A stretch of DNA of 64,000 bases from Daphnia carinata. Lineage: Eukaryota > Arthropoda > Branchiopoda > Diplostraca > Daphniidae. Made by a program: the position numbers and the translations under genes. Shown here in pieces: positions 1 to 13,839 of the stretch. The notes beneath the pieces are model-generated. The model saw only the letters and a program-made list of their open reading frames with translations. It made no database searches and was not told the DNA's origin. Position 1 is the stretch's first letter, and each line of letters starts with the position of its first letter. The DNA lies in assembly GCF_022539665.2 (NCBI RefSeq), contig NC_081334.1:992001-1056000 (forward strand), given 5' to 3'.

Positions 1-3000
1 AATCTCGAACGGGACAGCCGAAATAAAAATAGGCACCACAAGCCCAATGTGGCGTATTCAAATTTTTCAATCGTTCGAAGGGCAGATTAGAGAATAAGAA
101 CGGCACTCACGCAGAATAATTCAAACACGGGGAAAAGAGCTGAATGGCGATCAAAGATTCCTGCCCCCGAGAATCCAGCATTTCCTGCCCGTTTTTGTTC
201 GTCAACTACGAAACTTTGCCTAAATCGTGTGGAATTCTGACGATCGAATCGAAAGCCACTGTGATCATGGCTCCGAACAGATGACCAAATCGGCCGAAAC
301 GGTTGACCAATCGCAATCGCGCGCAATAGGCGAAATCGTGAAAAAATGTGGGGCGAACGATTCGGTGCGAACTGGCGGACTTGATTGATTTACAACGTTC
401 ATCGTGTTGAACAGGTGGCACTAAAACGAAGCGACCAGTAAATTCGCCACATTTCCCAATTCGTACTGTGCTGTCAGACACTGTTGAACGTAAAAGAACG
501 AATGAACCACTGGGTGTAGGTATACGATATCATCAAAATAACACGTCACATTTCTATGGCAGGGAGAACTTTCACTGAAACCGACGGATCAAATCTCGTT
601 CGTTGACACAACTAGATGAATCGAAAACTAAGCGAAATTGTATAACTCATTCGTAGTGAAAATTGCGAGGTCACAAATGCGCAGTAGCTCGTTGTGTTTG
701 GACTGGCAGTCGCCAACCGACTGAATCAACTAGAGTGAAGCCATGCCATCTACCTTCCTCGTGCTTATGCCACCTCCCCTCTCTCGCCCTACCTCCTCCA
801 ATTTTGATTTTCTTTCTTTAGCAAAGTCTCTGACTCGTGAGTTGAGGCTACCGATTTTTAACTTTATGCTTCGCTTAAATTTAACACGACTCGTTTTTTT
901 GTTTCCCAAAGTTTACCTATGCCACCTTTGTTGTGCAATTTCGAAAACAATCATTCGTAGAATCGTAATTATAAAGACGTTTCTTGGCTGCGGAAAGATT
1001 GAAGATTCGTGCACAATGAATTGTTTGAACGCGTTGATATGCCTTACGAAATTAAAGCGTTCGGTCAGTATTTTTCGAAGAAAAGGTGGAGGCGTTTGCA
1101 TGTATAAGAAACTTTGGCACGATTTTCTGTATATCAGAAGAGCAGTTGGCTTCGATAAAGAAAGTTTCGTGTTCACGTCTTTTTGATAAGCCCACAAACC
1201 TGTTTTGGGGACAAATACGTTAGCTACTTTTGGAACGGTGATTGTACCGGTATCTTAAAATACTTTAAGGAAAGAGGCGAAAAATTCTAAAGAAATGCAT
1301 GTGGCATTTTTCTGTCCTATAGCACTATTTACGAATGTCTTTGTTTGGTCAAACAAAACCTGAAACAAGAAGACGAGGGGAAATGAAAAGACCCGGGAAA
1401 AGCCACACCAAAGGTCGTCATATGCTTGAAATAGAAAAAAAAAAACAATCGGAACGTAATATACAAATGTTTGAGCATCGAGCAGTTTGCCTTGCATGCT
1501 TACCTCTAGGAAGAAGGATCGGATTTAAACTGAAACAAGAGCTTGTCGACAATGACCATGTGGCTGGACAAAAGGCAAAAGAGCTGCGGCCATAAGACAA
1601 GTTGTATTCCATCCGAAATCTTTCGGCTCGTCGTCATCTAATGGCCTCGAGTCAGCACACCAAATACGAGAATGAAAGCCGTTGTATTATAATACCGTAT
1701 TGGCGATGTAGGGAAAAAATTGCGTCTACGAAGAATGTGGTATGCAACAAATTCAGACAAGCGATGAAAAGCGCTTGACAAACGATCAAATAGCAAAGAA
1801 GAAATTTTGAAAATATATGGATACATATATTTTTAACATGAAGAGCAAAAACTGTTTTCTTTATATAGATGAAGTGACCCGATTAACGTTGCATAATACG
1901 AGCACAAAAACACACGTCTTGCATCTACACGACACAGGGCGCATACATATCCAATACATCCATAATGCATGTAATTATACGCACCATAAAAAGATTGGGC
2001 TTCGGTCGATATTTGGATACTCATACAGCGATTAATGGCCGTCTCTTTCACAACCCCTCCTATCCCCCCTAAAAAAAAATATTGATTTTTCAACATAGCT
2101 GATTGTCTATTTCTTCTTTGGGTCTGTGTCTATCTTGTCTCTTTGGTTCGCCAAAATTTATGCGCCCATACACAACTGACGCGATAATCAGACGTGAACA
2201 AAGGGCTGGTTTTTTACTGTTATCAAGAAGGCTCGGCCAACAGAGCCCCGCAAAGCCCAGCAATTGCCTTTTACATGCCCATATGTAAAACATAATAGAA
2301 TGGGACACAGTTATTGTGGCTGATGCAAATATACCGTACGAAAGGCGGATAAAACTATCACGGCCATTTGGGCCACATCTCACCGTCCGGTTGTCGTATT
2401 TTCTCAAGCTCTTATTTTGTTAAAAAATAAGGGAAACGGATGAAGGAGCTTCGTTTGATTTACACAAATTCGTCTACGTAGGTGTTGATGCGGAATAGCC
2501 GCATGCCGACTATTCTTTCGATTCTGCCTGTCGGTAAACTGCGTAGCTATTTAGGGAACTGACACGAGTTATGTCATCTTCGCTAAGCGGGCTTATTTGT
2601 AAACATGAACACTCGCCACCCCAAAAAGAAAAGCACTGCCAAATGAGAAAACCAAAGTAGAAGTGTTTTTTCCTTCATTTAAGAAAAGGAAGAAGAAAGG
2701 TAACTCTATCAGCTAATGCAATCTACGGGTGTATCGTCATTTACAAAAATATGACTCCATCTTTTTACTGAACGTCGTCGATGTCCTAAAAAAAATATAA
2801 CCTTCGATATTGGGCTAGACTTGAAATCGCCATGGGCTTGCGTTTTCTCTCAATTCTACGTCATCGACTCTGGAATGGTTTTCTCGCGCGGAAGGACAAA
2901 CGACGACCTGGAACAAGTGGCTCGTTTGCACGATGCCACGGGCGGTAAATGAAACTCTATCCGACCCGAGATCGATTTCGTCAAAGAAAAATCGTGTTGT

Positions 3001-5578
3001 GTACAACAACGCTAGACACAAAAACTTTTGGGTTTGTGTTTGTTTCTTTCACGAACAAGTGTTTGGTTTTGTTTGGAACAGGAGGAATTTTTCGCCAGCG
3101 AAGAACAATGGATAGAACCCGTTTGCGCTCTTCAATAAAATCATGAAAAATCACAAGAGCCGAACCGCAGTAACCTGTTCTATCCAATGATCGACATTTC
3201 ATGACAATCGAACGCAACTTTGTATGTTTTAAAAACAAAACAACGACACAAAATATCCATCTTCGGGACCCTGGATTCATTAGACAGTCGCCTGCCAGCA
3301 TGAAAGCCAAATTCTTTTAATGGCGCATGTGACGAGTTTTCCCTCAATGCCAGAAGCTATTCAATACTTCATGTCAATACTTGTGCATGACATTCCGTGA
3401 CTAATTTTGTTTTGTTTTCGTTTTTGTTTTGTTATTTTCTCAATAAAAATTCTATGCGGTTGCTTTAATATGCCAATGAAGTGGGGCCAAGTGTGTGTGT
3501 GTCATGAAACGCGTTTTACACGACGATTTAAAACAAAAACAAGTTGTGTTTTTGAATCCAGCCAATTTTTTCTTGGCATTTGAAATAGAGCAGATATAGA
3601 GGGGCAATGTAAATGTAAATTTCGTTTTAGCCTCCTCCACATTTAGGCGACTGATCAACTCGTAAACGGTGTGATTCGCTTTTTGTTAAGTGCGTGGTAT
3701 ACGAGAGTTTTACCTCGCCATTTTCTCGTCCGACATTCAAGTGGTCATTTACAACGTTTGATTGCCCTATACCGTGTCTCAAGTAGGTCAATGTGTGCAG
3801 CCCAGGAGAAATCGGGAGATGAACCGTGAATGCCTTCCAGGCAGAATCAACCACGTACCAGCTTAAACTCTTTTATATAGTTAGGCAGTGTTGTTCATGT
3901 TGTTCATATTGCAATACACAAACTCTCGTTTCCATCAAGAGGGAGGCATTCATTGTCAAACGTGAGCGGCCAATTAGAATATTGTTCAAACCTTTAACTA
4001 TTGCGTTTTTTCTAACTACATCGAAATGGCCGCGCCTTTACACGATTAAATTTGGTTTTATATTTAGATTGTTTTCTATCGTTTTTTTTCTTTCCCAACA
4101 AATGGCGGATTATATGCGCTATGGTTGTTATGGTCCCGTCTGATGATCACATGAATTCAAATCGCGTCTTCATGGGAATTTAATCACGTAATGTAGCCGG
4201 GATTCTATTGCACACAAGTTGATGGCTGATCACGTGACACATACCCAGCACTAGAAGAAGAAGAAAAAATAGGGGGAGACAACGGGGGATTGCATCTACA
4301 TCCATCTACATTTTTTACAGTGTGTGGTTGCCCATTCGCGTGTATATGTCTGTCTTAAGTGCCGAACGCTGTTCCAGATTTGCAGTGGCGCAGAGATGTG
4401 CGGACAAACGGGAGTGTTGATGCGCCAAGATCCGCCGCTTGTAACACAGTCGTTCGCGTGTGTAACTATGCCGTACTACTCTACGCGTCCCATTCGACAT
4501 TATATAAATATATATTATAGACGTGTCTTCTTCTGGCAATGGGTAACTGGCGCTGCTGCTTGATAGGGGGGCTGTGCTTGACGCGTCTGTAATCCACGGT
4601 TAATAGGGTGGAATGGATGGGTGATGATGAACGAGTAAAAGCCATAAAAACTGAGTCTATCTCTCGTGTCGTCTCGGTCTGCATGTCTCTTCACTCTGCA
4701 AAGTCTAGTGGTCGTTTCAGCCTGGGCGTGGCATTCTATCTTGCCTTTTTTTTTGGCCCCCCCATTCTTCTCTCGTTTGCCTATTTCTCTTGCGTCTTAT
4801 TTTCTATTCGTCTTGTTAAATATACTGTAAACTTTCACATGTCTAGTTGAGTACGAAGAGATGCGTGTTGTCAACGTTGTCTCGAAAAAAACCAAAATAA
4901 ATAAAATGGTACCAGACTGTGGGACTTGTTATAGAGCTAGCCTATTTGAATGCAGCCAACTTCTCCTATCAAAGAATGATATCTTTTCAGTTTATTCGCT
5001 ACTGTTTAGACCGTCGCAAGGACACTGTAAAAAGAATTTCCCATTTACAGATTGAGTTCTAGATTGTTTTATCGTGCTTCATGTTTCAGATGTCTGGAAC
5101 AGTGAAATGCAACCAAGGACCCCGCTCGATATTGAGTAACTTGACGATTGCAACCTTTTTTGAGGACAACCTGAATTAATCAACGATTTTAAGATGTTTG
5201 GTTTTTAATTGGTCATATGAAACATTTGTAAGATTGCATTTCGTTTGAATTTATAGAAAATGTATGATTCTTCTAGTTGTAGGCAAGGGGTCCTATGGTT
5301 TTATATGGCTCCTGTGGGCTCTGATTTATTACATCAAAAGCCATCTATCGGCGCATAGCCACCAAGCTTTTCAACATTGCGAATAGATGGCGTGTGCTGT
5401 ACAAAAATCTTGAATAAATGTAGACAAGCAGTATGGGCAACCCGATTCGGTGCTGGGATAGCGGTGCACTGTGCCACCCCGAATTCAAAAAAAGGTAATC
5501 CTTCAGGGACTATTTTGAATACTTGCAGTGTGGACGAGCACAGAGAGACCATTTGAATATTCATGAGCTCGTCGAATG

Positions 5579-5666
5579 CTGTTTTTCACATTCTCATTTT
5601 TTAGTCTCATGAGATTTGATTGTGCTGTTTTTCACATTCTCATTTTTAATTCTCATGAGATTTGAT
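5579..5666. repeat. Two-copy tandem repeat, period about 45 bp
   Basis: Two near-identical units begin at 5579 and 5624. Each contains CTGTTTTTCACATTCTCATT followed by TCTCATGAGATTTGATT; the second differs by a few bases in the T run. The TCTCATGAGA core is itself a palindrome, so four related half-sites are spaced regularly. A regulatory role is possible but not shown. Confidence 0.75.
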
Positions 5667-5915
5667 TTGCATTGTTTCCTTACTCATCACAAATGTTTTC
5701 TTACAACAACATTTCGAATCTTTCAATTTTTTTATTTAAATTTCTTTTTCAGTCGACATGCAAACAAATAAAAATCGATTTACAGCACATTGTTTAATCT
5801 GGCCATCCCAGAAACCATGAAAACCTCTATAGAAGCTCACGTTTTTCTTTAATACCAATCCAATATCCCCCTCCCCCAAAAAATAATATGATACTAGAAG
5901 CCTCCATTTTTTGTA

Positions 5916-5936
5916 ATTCACGTGAGTCACGTGAAT
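5916..5936. promoter_or_regulatory. Perfect 21-bp palindrome with two CACGTG E-boxes
   Basis: Ten-base arms (ATTCACGTGA and its reverse complement) surround one central G. Each arm carries a canonical CACGTG E-box, at 5919-5924 and 5928-5933, so the two sites are 9 bp apart centre to centre. CACGTG is the class of site bound by bHLH factors such as Myc/Max, USF and CLOCK/CYCLE. No nearby gene start was found, so a distal element is the only functional reading offered, and it is inference. Confidence 0.4.
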
Positions 5937-8820
5937 CCACAACCCGTAGGGAATTGTCACCAATCGTGGCGACGCGCAATTGCTTTCTTTGTTTTTCCCC
6001 GAGCATTTCCAATTGATTTGCACGTTCCTTTTCTTGTCTCGACGTAATCGCACATCCACTATGTTCTAGAATTGAGCGAGAAAAATAGCAAATGCAATAA
6101 CAACGCTCGAGTCTTTCTGATGAGAGTTCACCTATCTACACATATTCCCCGGTGGATCAACGGGCTGCGAACTTCTATTTTTCAGTATCATCACCATTCT
6201 TTTCTTTCGTCTCGTGTCCGTTGAAAGACGGCCGCAATTCACGCCTTCATCTCTTATCCACTTAAAGCTTGGCGATGCGATTGGCCAGCAAAATATTCTG
6301 AATAAACGTGCTACCCAAATGCTTCTGATAAGTCCTTCTGTTTTCTCTCATTAGATGACGAAAAATGGATCGGAGATTCTATTTCAGAAGATCACGACTC
6401 TCGCCGTCCTTCAACGTTTTTCGTTGACAGATGTACGGGTATTGATAACAACCCCAAGGGTGTTCAGCGTGAGCTCCTCTCTAACGCGTTATTTGTAAAC
6501 ATATACCCAGCCGGCTAATATCAGCAGGAGCTCGTAGAGCATATGATTGATCCCATTCGTGAAGACCATTAATCACCAGTTTTCTCTTTTCTTTTTTTTT
6601 CTGATGTGTCACTGTCGAAACATTAGGTGCTGAATGCTTGGAGATCAGCAACTGCTCCGGCATTCCACTAATTCCCGTGTCTCTCGGTTTTGATGTCATC
6701 ACCACCGTTTTAGGTAAAATCTATATATTTCTTCACGTCGTCAGTCGTTTAAACGTTCAACGCTACTACATTAAGTATTCCCAGATTTCTATTCGGCTTT
6801 TGCTCTCATTTGAATAACTGTGGTCTCGGGACTGCTAAAACTAGCCTCGTTTAATTTTGTGAGTATGTTGCGTGAAACTCGTTTTGAAAGGACGATCCAT
6901 ATATTCTGTCACCGCAATGATGAGTGCTTGATGGAACTGTTTATACAGGATCTGTTAGAATATCTATTAGAAGAGAAGAGCAATCTTTCTAGCAGGTTAT
7001 TTGATTCATCTATTAAAATTTTCAAGCGTTGAATGAAGGATATCGAGTTGAGAGAACCCATCTTCTTTCCGTTTATTAAGCGATGATTGTTCGAGTATTC
7101 ACCAAAATGCTGATAGTCTATGCTAACCCTCTCGATACAGTTGCATCGTTAAAACAAAAGACGAATGCGCAGTGAAAACATGGCTGACGACTTGTCTTCT
7201 GTTTTTTTACGACCGATGAACTTTTCCAAAATTTAAAGAACGGCGGTTTGCCTCTTTATAGCAGCGCGCTGCTATGCAAAAAGGGTTCACTCTTCTATGA
7301 ATTATACATACACGACTTGGCCTCCCGACAATCGTTCGGCAGCCATTAAACTTTTGCGACCAGGATATTCAAGAAGTTTCAATAATTTGTTAAAGATGGG
7401 AGGCGTCTTGCACGAACACAACCTCAATTACGAAATCCTCCAAGGCCATCACATTTATTTGGTATGCAGCTTTAAGTTTGATTTATATGGCTCACCACAA
7501 AGCTTGGTTAACTTTAGGAGCTATAGGATAGCGTTAATAACTTAAATGTGTCATCTCTAAAGACGCAGTTGAAAGAAAACAGAAAATTCGATAATGCAAC
7601 ACTCAATTACTAGGCCACTCTTTGCAAGGTTGATGACGTCGCTTTGAATGAATTTCATTTACATAAAAAACGTGTCATTAAGAACGATGGCTGCACCAGA
7701 TGGAAACAAACTTTGCATTCGAGCGATTTGGAATACCAGCGAGGGTTTCGTATAGAAATGGTAAGTTCAGAGTGGAGCACATGTGCATGCTAATGAAGTT
7801 AAACCGTTTTGCCTGATTATACTTATAGCCATATTTTTTTTTTTAGAACTCTTGAGTAGATGATAACGATCTAGGCTATACTATTCGGGAAGGTATTTTT
7901 CGTTTTTGTTTACCATAAAAAAAGATGGGGGTTCCGCCATTGTGCACGTTTAAGCCGCAATCAGTGCGAGGCGATGTGCATAACCAACACCAATTCGCAG
8001 GCCGAGATAAGAAGCTCAGCATTAAGGAAGGCAGCCAATACTTAAACAAGTTAAATAGTCTACTCCCCAATGAAAAGAATGGGATTTAAAACCTGTTAAA
8101 AAAATGTTTAATGATCAAAGAACACTAAAGTCACATCCCACGGTTTTTTTCGAAAGTAGAAGCTTAGCAATTTTCGAACTCTTTCATCTATTTTTTTTTC
8201 TAGAATCGTAAAAACAACAACTAAATCTGTAACACGGTAACCTGCACGCAAAGAATAAGCTCGTTTTGTAACATGCCGGTGCTACTTCACAGCATATGCA
8301 AATCTGCACGGGAAGTCAAACGAAACTTGCGGGACTTATTAAAAGCCAATAAACGCAGCGAAAAAAAAAGGACCAAAACGCTTGCCTTTTTAAGTACGCT
8401 ATTATGAAGCAGTAGCTTCGTGTATTTAATGTTAGGTAAGGACCATGTAAAGCCACAACCGATAATCGCAGTGAATTGAAACTCACGTTAATAGCCGTGA
8501 TACATCAAACGTGACAGGACAACGGTATATCTACCTACTCGTTTCTGGTTATGTGATTGCACACGTTGAATGCACTCAATGGGGTATCACCTTTTTCTTG
8601 TTCAATAAGAAGTATGGCAGCTCATTTCCGTTCATGGACACAGATAAGGTAGCACAACAAGCAAACTTTTTTTTTCCTCCCCACCAGAACAAATTAATAA
8701 GGAGAATGAACAGTGTTCAACTAAATAATGGCCAAGGACAAGTTTCGTATAAATTGTCTTTTGTTTAGCGAGACAACACGTATATTATAAAGTCTGCTTG
8801 GCTTTTCAAAAGAAGCTCAA

Positions 8821-8861
8821 CCCCCCCCCCCCCCCCCCCAAAAAAAAAAAAAAAAAAAAAA
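8821..8861. repeat. C19-A22 homopolymer junction
   Basis: Nineteen C are followed directly by twenty-two A. This could be an assembly- or slippage-prone site, or the A tail of a retroposed sequence. No target-site duplication was evident. Confidence 0.85.
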
Positions 8862-10343
8862 GTAACAAGTCTTTCGAAAAGATTTGTAATGGCACTTCAG
8901 ATGAGAAAAAGGCGATAAAAGTAACAGCAGGACATCGTTGAAACGTTACGATGTAAAGTAGAATTTGTTTTTCTCTCGCAGTTTTGTGCACCATCATCAT
9001 AGTCTTTTGTATACATTCTTGTATCTGTCTTACTCTGGCATAGTCTTTTAATTATTCATTCCCACTGCGGTGCCAGTTTACGTAGCGTACTTTATTTGAT
9101 TCCGTTTAAATTTATTGGACTTGTTCAAATGGAATCCTTCTTTAACTGAGACACAATTATTCTTGGGATATCTGGAGACAAGCAAACGTTGTGTAGCCTA
9201 CTTTCCTCTTTTCAAAGCCCCTCTTGGCTATGTAGAAAATGATCTTGTGAAATCCACTTTGAATTGCGTCATTCTCTTTTTTTTTTCTTCATTTCCCTCT
9301 ATATTTCACAGCATGTTGCTTGTACTTTCATGCCCCAATTAGGATCTTCTTTCGCCAAAGAAGGACCCAGAACGAGAAAGTGGTATACCTTGAAGAAGTG
9401 ATTTCATTTGTAGATTCGTCTCGGATAGCAATTACATTCCTCCTACGGCCCCCAATAAATCTTTGCCACCAAGGAAAACTAGTCCAAAAACACGTTAGCT
9501 ACTTTTAATTAATATCCGTTACGTACATATGCAAAAATGTTCAGGGCAAACTGCAAGGATAAAACCGACAGGGTAAAGGGTTCTTCAAGGAAACCTATAA
9601 TGATGATGAAATAAAATCTACCAACTTTCACATCAAATACATTAATGGCCACATCTGATGGCCAGTGGGCATTAAACAAAAGAGCGCACGTATTTTAATG
9701 TCTCATCACACACGTCCGCCCATTTCGCCTGGATTATCGCACCATATGTAGTCAGTAAATGGCGCCACGCGATATGCATATTGGGTTTTAGTTTCAATTG
9801 AGTCGTTTCCTTTTTTTTTTCGTTTTAATTGCTAATTTATCTTATACCTTTCACCGCATGTAGTGTAGCTATACAGTGAGAGCCAATCTAGTGGAAGGAT
9901 TTGAAAAATGGAATTGGTTTGGAAAGCTGGAGGTAGTGTGAACGCGGACGTCACAGCCTGATGCCCTCCCATTCGTATAGTTTTATTGTTTTATAACCAA
10001 GACTTTGTTATTCCATTTTTTTTTGTAATCATTTCGCTAAACATTTACGAAGCCGCTTCTATTGCTGATATCTGTACGTACACCAGGCTATGTTTGACTC
10101 AGACGTGTAAATATAAGCCCGCAGTTAAAGGGAATTGGGATGTTATTTGTCTAACTCACACACTCATCTATCGTATATGAGACTTGACACCTCCGGTATA
10201 AGGCCGCTAGTCACTTGTAGGAGATCCAGCGCACCATAATGCCGTTCGCATTAAAACTGAAGGACGTGCGTGTTCGGCATAACGCAAACAAGATTCATCA
10301 GGTTTTTTTTTCTATGATCGACGATGGGAAAGGTGGTATCGTT

Positions 10344-10351
10344 GTGACGTC
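10344..10351. promoter_or_regulatory. Palindromic CRE octamer TGACGTCA
   Basis: A perfect TGACGTCA cAMP-response-type octamer is present. Without a nearby transcription start it may be a chance match. Confidence 0.2.
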
Positions 10352-13300
10352 AAGTGATTAATCACGACTGTCTTTTTTATATGAAAAAAGCAGCACATGA
10401 TTGTTTACGTCATAAAAAGAAAAAAAGACGGATGACTTGCGACGTGAAGCACGTCAGAAGAATGTCGTTGATAAAACACGGCATTCTCTTCTTCTCGTTT
10501 GGCTTCATGTTGGCAATATTGAAAACATTTCGAAAATTGAAAAATGATTGTATATATATAGTTGTGCAAAGAAAAAATTGAGAAGAAGGGCTCATTGAAG
10601 AGCGCAAGTGATCCATGACCTATCTTTCTATTACGAACAAACAGAAAATGAAACTCTGTGATCCAAATTGATGCTGAGAGAAATCAATGGCATAGAAATG
10701 AACAAGGAAGTTCGTTGTCACATTCCTTAATGGACAGAAAAATGCGCCGCACAAGAAATAAAACACTGTCGATCTTTCGTGGCTGCCAAAAAATGTTTGT
10801 TTGTTTTTCTTTTTTTTTTCCCGAGTCTGAAGGACAGCATGGATAAATATATCAAGAACTAAAATCAGAAAGCAGCCCAGCAAAAAACCAAAAAGAGAGG
10901 GGTGAATACCCGTCAACAGTTAATAGCGGCTAATGCGCGTGACACCACCCTACTCCGCCTTGTAGCCGTCCTTCGATTTGTATTCAAAAATAGGTTTGTT
11001 CCCCACACAACAGACAACAAACAGACATCTCGAGTCAGCAACACGGGCCGAACAACGACCGTCAATCACACGCCGAAAATATAAAAGACACATGTCAAGC
11101 GATAGGTTGAAAGTTTGGCCTTAGAACATTCCAGAAAACAAGGAATGCACATTTTCTTCATTAATATGCAAATATTTTTCACAGCTTATTTTTTTCGCAC
11201 CTTTTCAATCAGTATAAGTTAGATAGGTTAGTTTATATATGCCTAATGAGAAAATATAGTTTCAGGGGAGGTTGGCGGTTTTGATTTCGTTGATTGCACC
11301 GGGAACGCAATCAGCAGGGAGGAGTACACCGGAGTGTCGTCCAAACGGCGTGATCGATTGCCTGCAGAAATGCATTTGCTGTCAATGATCGATTTCCATC
11401 ATGAGATATGTACGTTCGATTGAATCAATTGCGCAAAATGGAATCAGAGAGATAACGGCGCATGTGGTTCCTCCCGGTGCCTCCCTCCCAACTGATCAAA
11501 GTCGTTGAATCATTCAGGCCAGACGAAACGTATAAAAACGCGCATACGTTTCATTATGTTGCGTATATGAAATCATCTATAGAGTACCATTTGCATTATT
11601 TCAAAACAGCTGTTTCCAGTTGAATGCGCGTACCGTTTTTGATGAAGCCCAGTTTGGCAATCGATAGCAATAAAGGTACACATAAGATTGTACAAAGATA
11701 TGCTGGCTATTAAATCAAGGTGCTGACGTACGTGTACGGAAGCCGACAGAAGCAAATGCCGTTTGTCTTTTATTAAACAAAGCGCACGGCAACAGACATC
11801 GATTGCAAAAAAAAAAAAAAAAAAAAAAAGGAAATGCGTATTTTTCTGTGTGTTCCAAATGTAAGTATAAGATGGTATTATTATATGTATACATACCATG
11901 CCTTTGGCTTGGCTGCAAATCGGAAATGACCCGGAAGAGTAAAACGAAGCAAAAAAAGGAAGAAACGCTACCGTATTTGTTCTGTCTTTTTTTTTTTAGG
12001 TCATCAATAGAACTGACGATAAACATCACGAACTATATCTCGTCGTCAACAACTCTGGGGGGGGGGGAGGGGGATAATAATACAAGGACCTATTGCTTGA
12101 TTAAGAGCCAAAAAAATAAGAAGGCTGTGGAACAAAAGACACAAGGGTAAATAAAAAAGACATTCAAATCGTAATAGAGATAAAGAGTGAATGGGGTGAT
12201 TGTGAAATGGCGACTCAGTCACGGGCAAACAAATCGAGACGGCGCAGTTATGAAAAGTCCCTACCGTTTGAGCAAAGAAATTCTTGGCGGGAGAGTGTCG
12301 TTATTTCGGACGATCGGGTCAATATATATAGATATATACCGGTTTCCGGCGTAGTTGGCAATCTGGAATACATAAAATATCCATTATCTACCATGCGGCA
12401 AAGGCCAAACAACGAAAAGAAAGAGGCACGGACCGGAGGGTGAGGGAGGGAGATGTCAAAGAAGTTGAAAGCACACAGTGCTAGCAACAGCCGTTTTGTG
12501 TATGTTGATGCCATTTGGCATCGGATTTCTGAAGACTTATCGTCGGGATTCCCCCACCCCGTGCAACCCATCACGATCACTGCCAGCAACGTTTTGTTTC
12601 ACTACAGGAAAACCAATGTTTCCATTTTTTTTTTTGAATTTCACCAAATCCTCGGGGTTTGAACCAAATTTTTAGAAACCAAATTGCAAGGCAGAAATGG
12701 ATTGAACAGTTCGGCCCACTATGTATATATGGCCATAGTGGGGGGAGAGTTACGTATAACTCTAGTGATGATTGCTCCAAAGGATTCAGGGTTCAACGAA
12801 CGATTGTATATAATTCGTTCTGAAAGGGGGAAATATACCGGAGGAGGAGTTTGCTTGCTCTTTTGTTTCGTGACAATTGATAGATGTGCTGTATATCCTC
12901 CGGAGAGAGGAAATAGCGAGCATCCTATTATCTCTTTATTGGAGAGGATTGTCTTCTAAAAATAGCCACTGCCTTGAAAAGGCACGTAGAAATAAAAAAG
13001 AAAGTGCGTCGAAAGAAAAAAAAACTGAGATAGAATGCGGAACAGACACATAACAAAATCGTGAAAAGTCAGTTTCGATTCACGGCGTGTTTCAAAGAAA
13101 TTGTTGTCCGTGCTCGGTTTATTAGACACGACCTTTTTCATGGCGATACCGTTTCGATGTGAATAATTCGATAATAAACGTGTGAATAAAGACATTTTTG
13201 GTGGTCGAAATCAACGACGATGATCCAATAAAAATGGGTATAATTCAATGAATAACGGATTTTTCCGTGTATGGAGATCGAACTCCATCACGAGGGAAAA

Positions 13301-13839
13301 GAAAATTGCCATTTCGCACAACCCGGATTTCGTGAAGATCGACACATGTTCGCGAATTTGAAACGTCCAATTCGAGAACCTGATGTTTACACATTTCTTG
13401 GACGAATGCCGCTATCAAATTAGCCGATTTTGCACATAAACAAAAGTCTTCATCATTGTCAAAACAAAAAAGAACTCTGTAGTCATCAAGAAGTAGGCTA
13501 CATAAGTCCCTTAAAAAAAACGTCTTTGTTTAACAACCGACTTTTTAAAAGCTTTCAAAACAGAAAATGAGCAGATGGCGTGGGTTGAAATGAAACGGCA
13601 CATCGAAGGCGTGTCCAACGATGCTTAATATGGGACTTAATTGGCCCCGCTTTGACCGTATCTGCATACCGCAATCTCTACATCTAAAAAGAACATAACC
13701 TTCTAACCATCCCCCAAGAACAAAAGGCCATCAAAAAATGAAATATCGAAACGCAAAATGGACCGTGTAAGTTGGCACATAACAGTCTTAGATTTTTTAA
13801 AAATATCTATGAAGTGATGAAAGGATGGAAAGTTCTGAC

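Larger units (their letters stand above)
1..13839. other. Gene-poor stretch with no supportable exon
   Basis: I read both strands for protein-like exons with flanking splice signals and found none. Open frames here are short, start and stop without splice context, and often run through homopolymers. The stretch may be a very long intron of the SLC16-like gene to its right (its membrane-spanning exons after the first are not found in the window) or an intergenic regulatory region. It contains a 45-bp tandem duplication (5579-5666), a 21-bp palindrome with two E-boxes (5916-5936), a C19-A22 run (8821-8861), a CRE octamer (10344-10351) and G runs near 12057-12074. Confidence 0.5.
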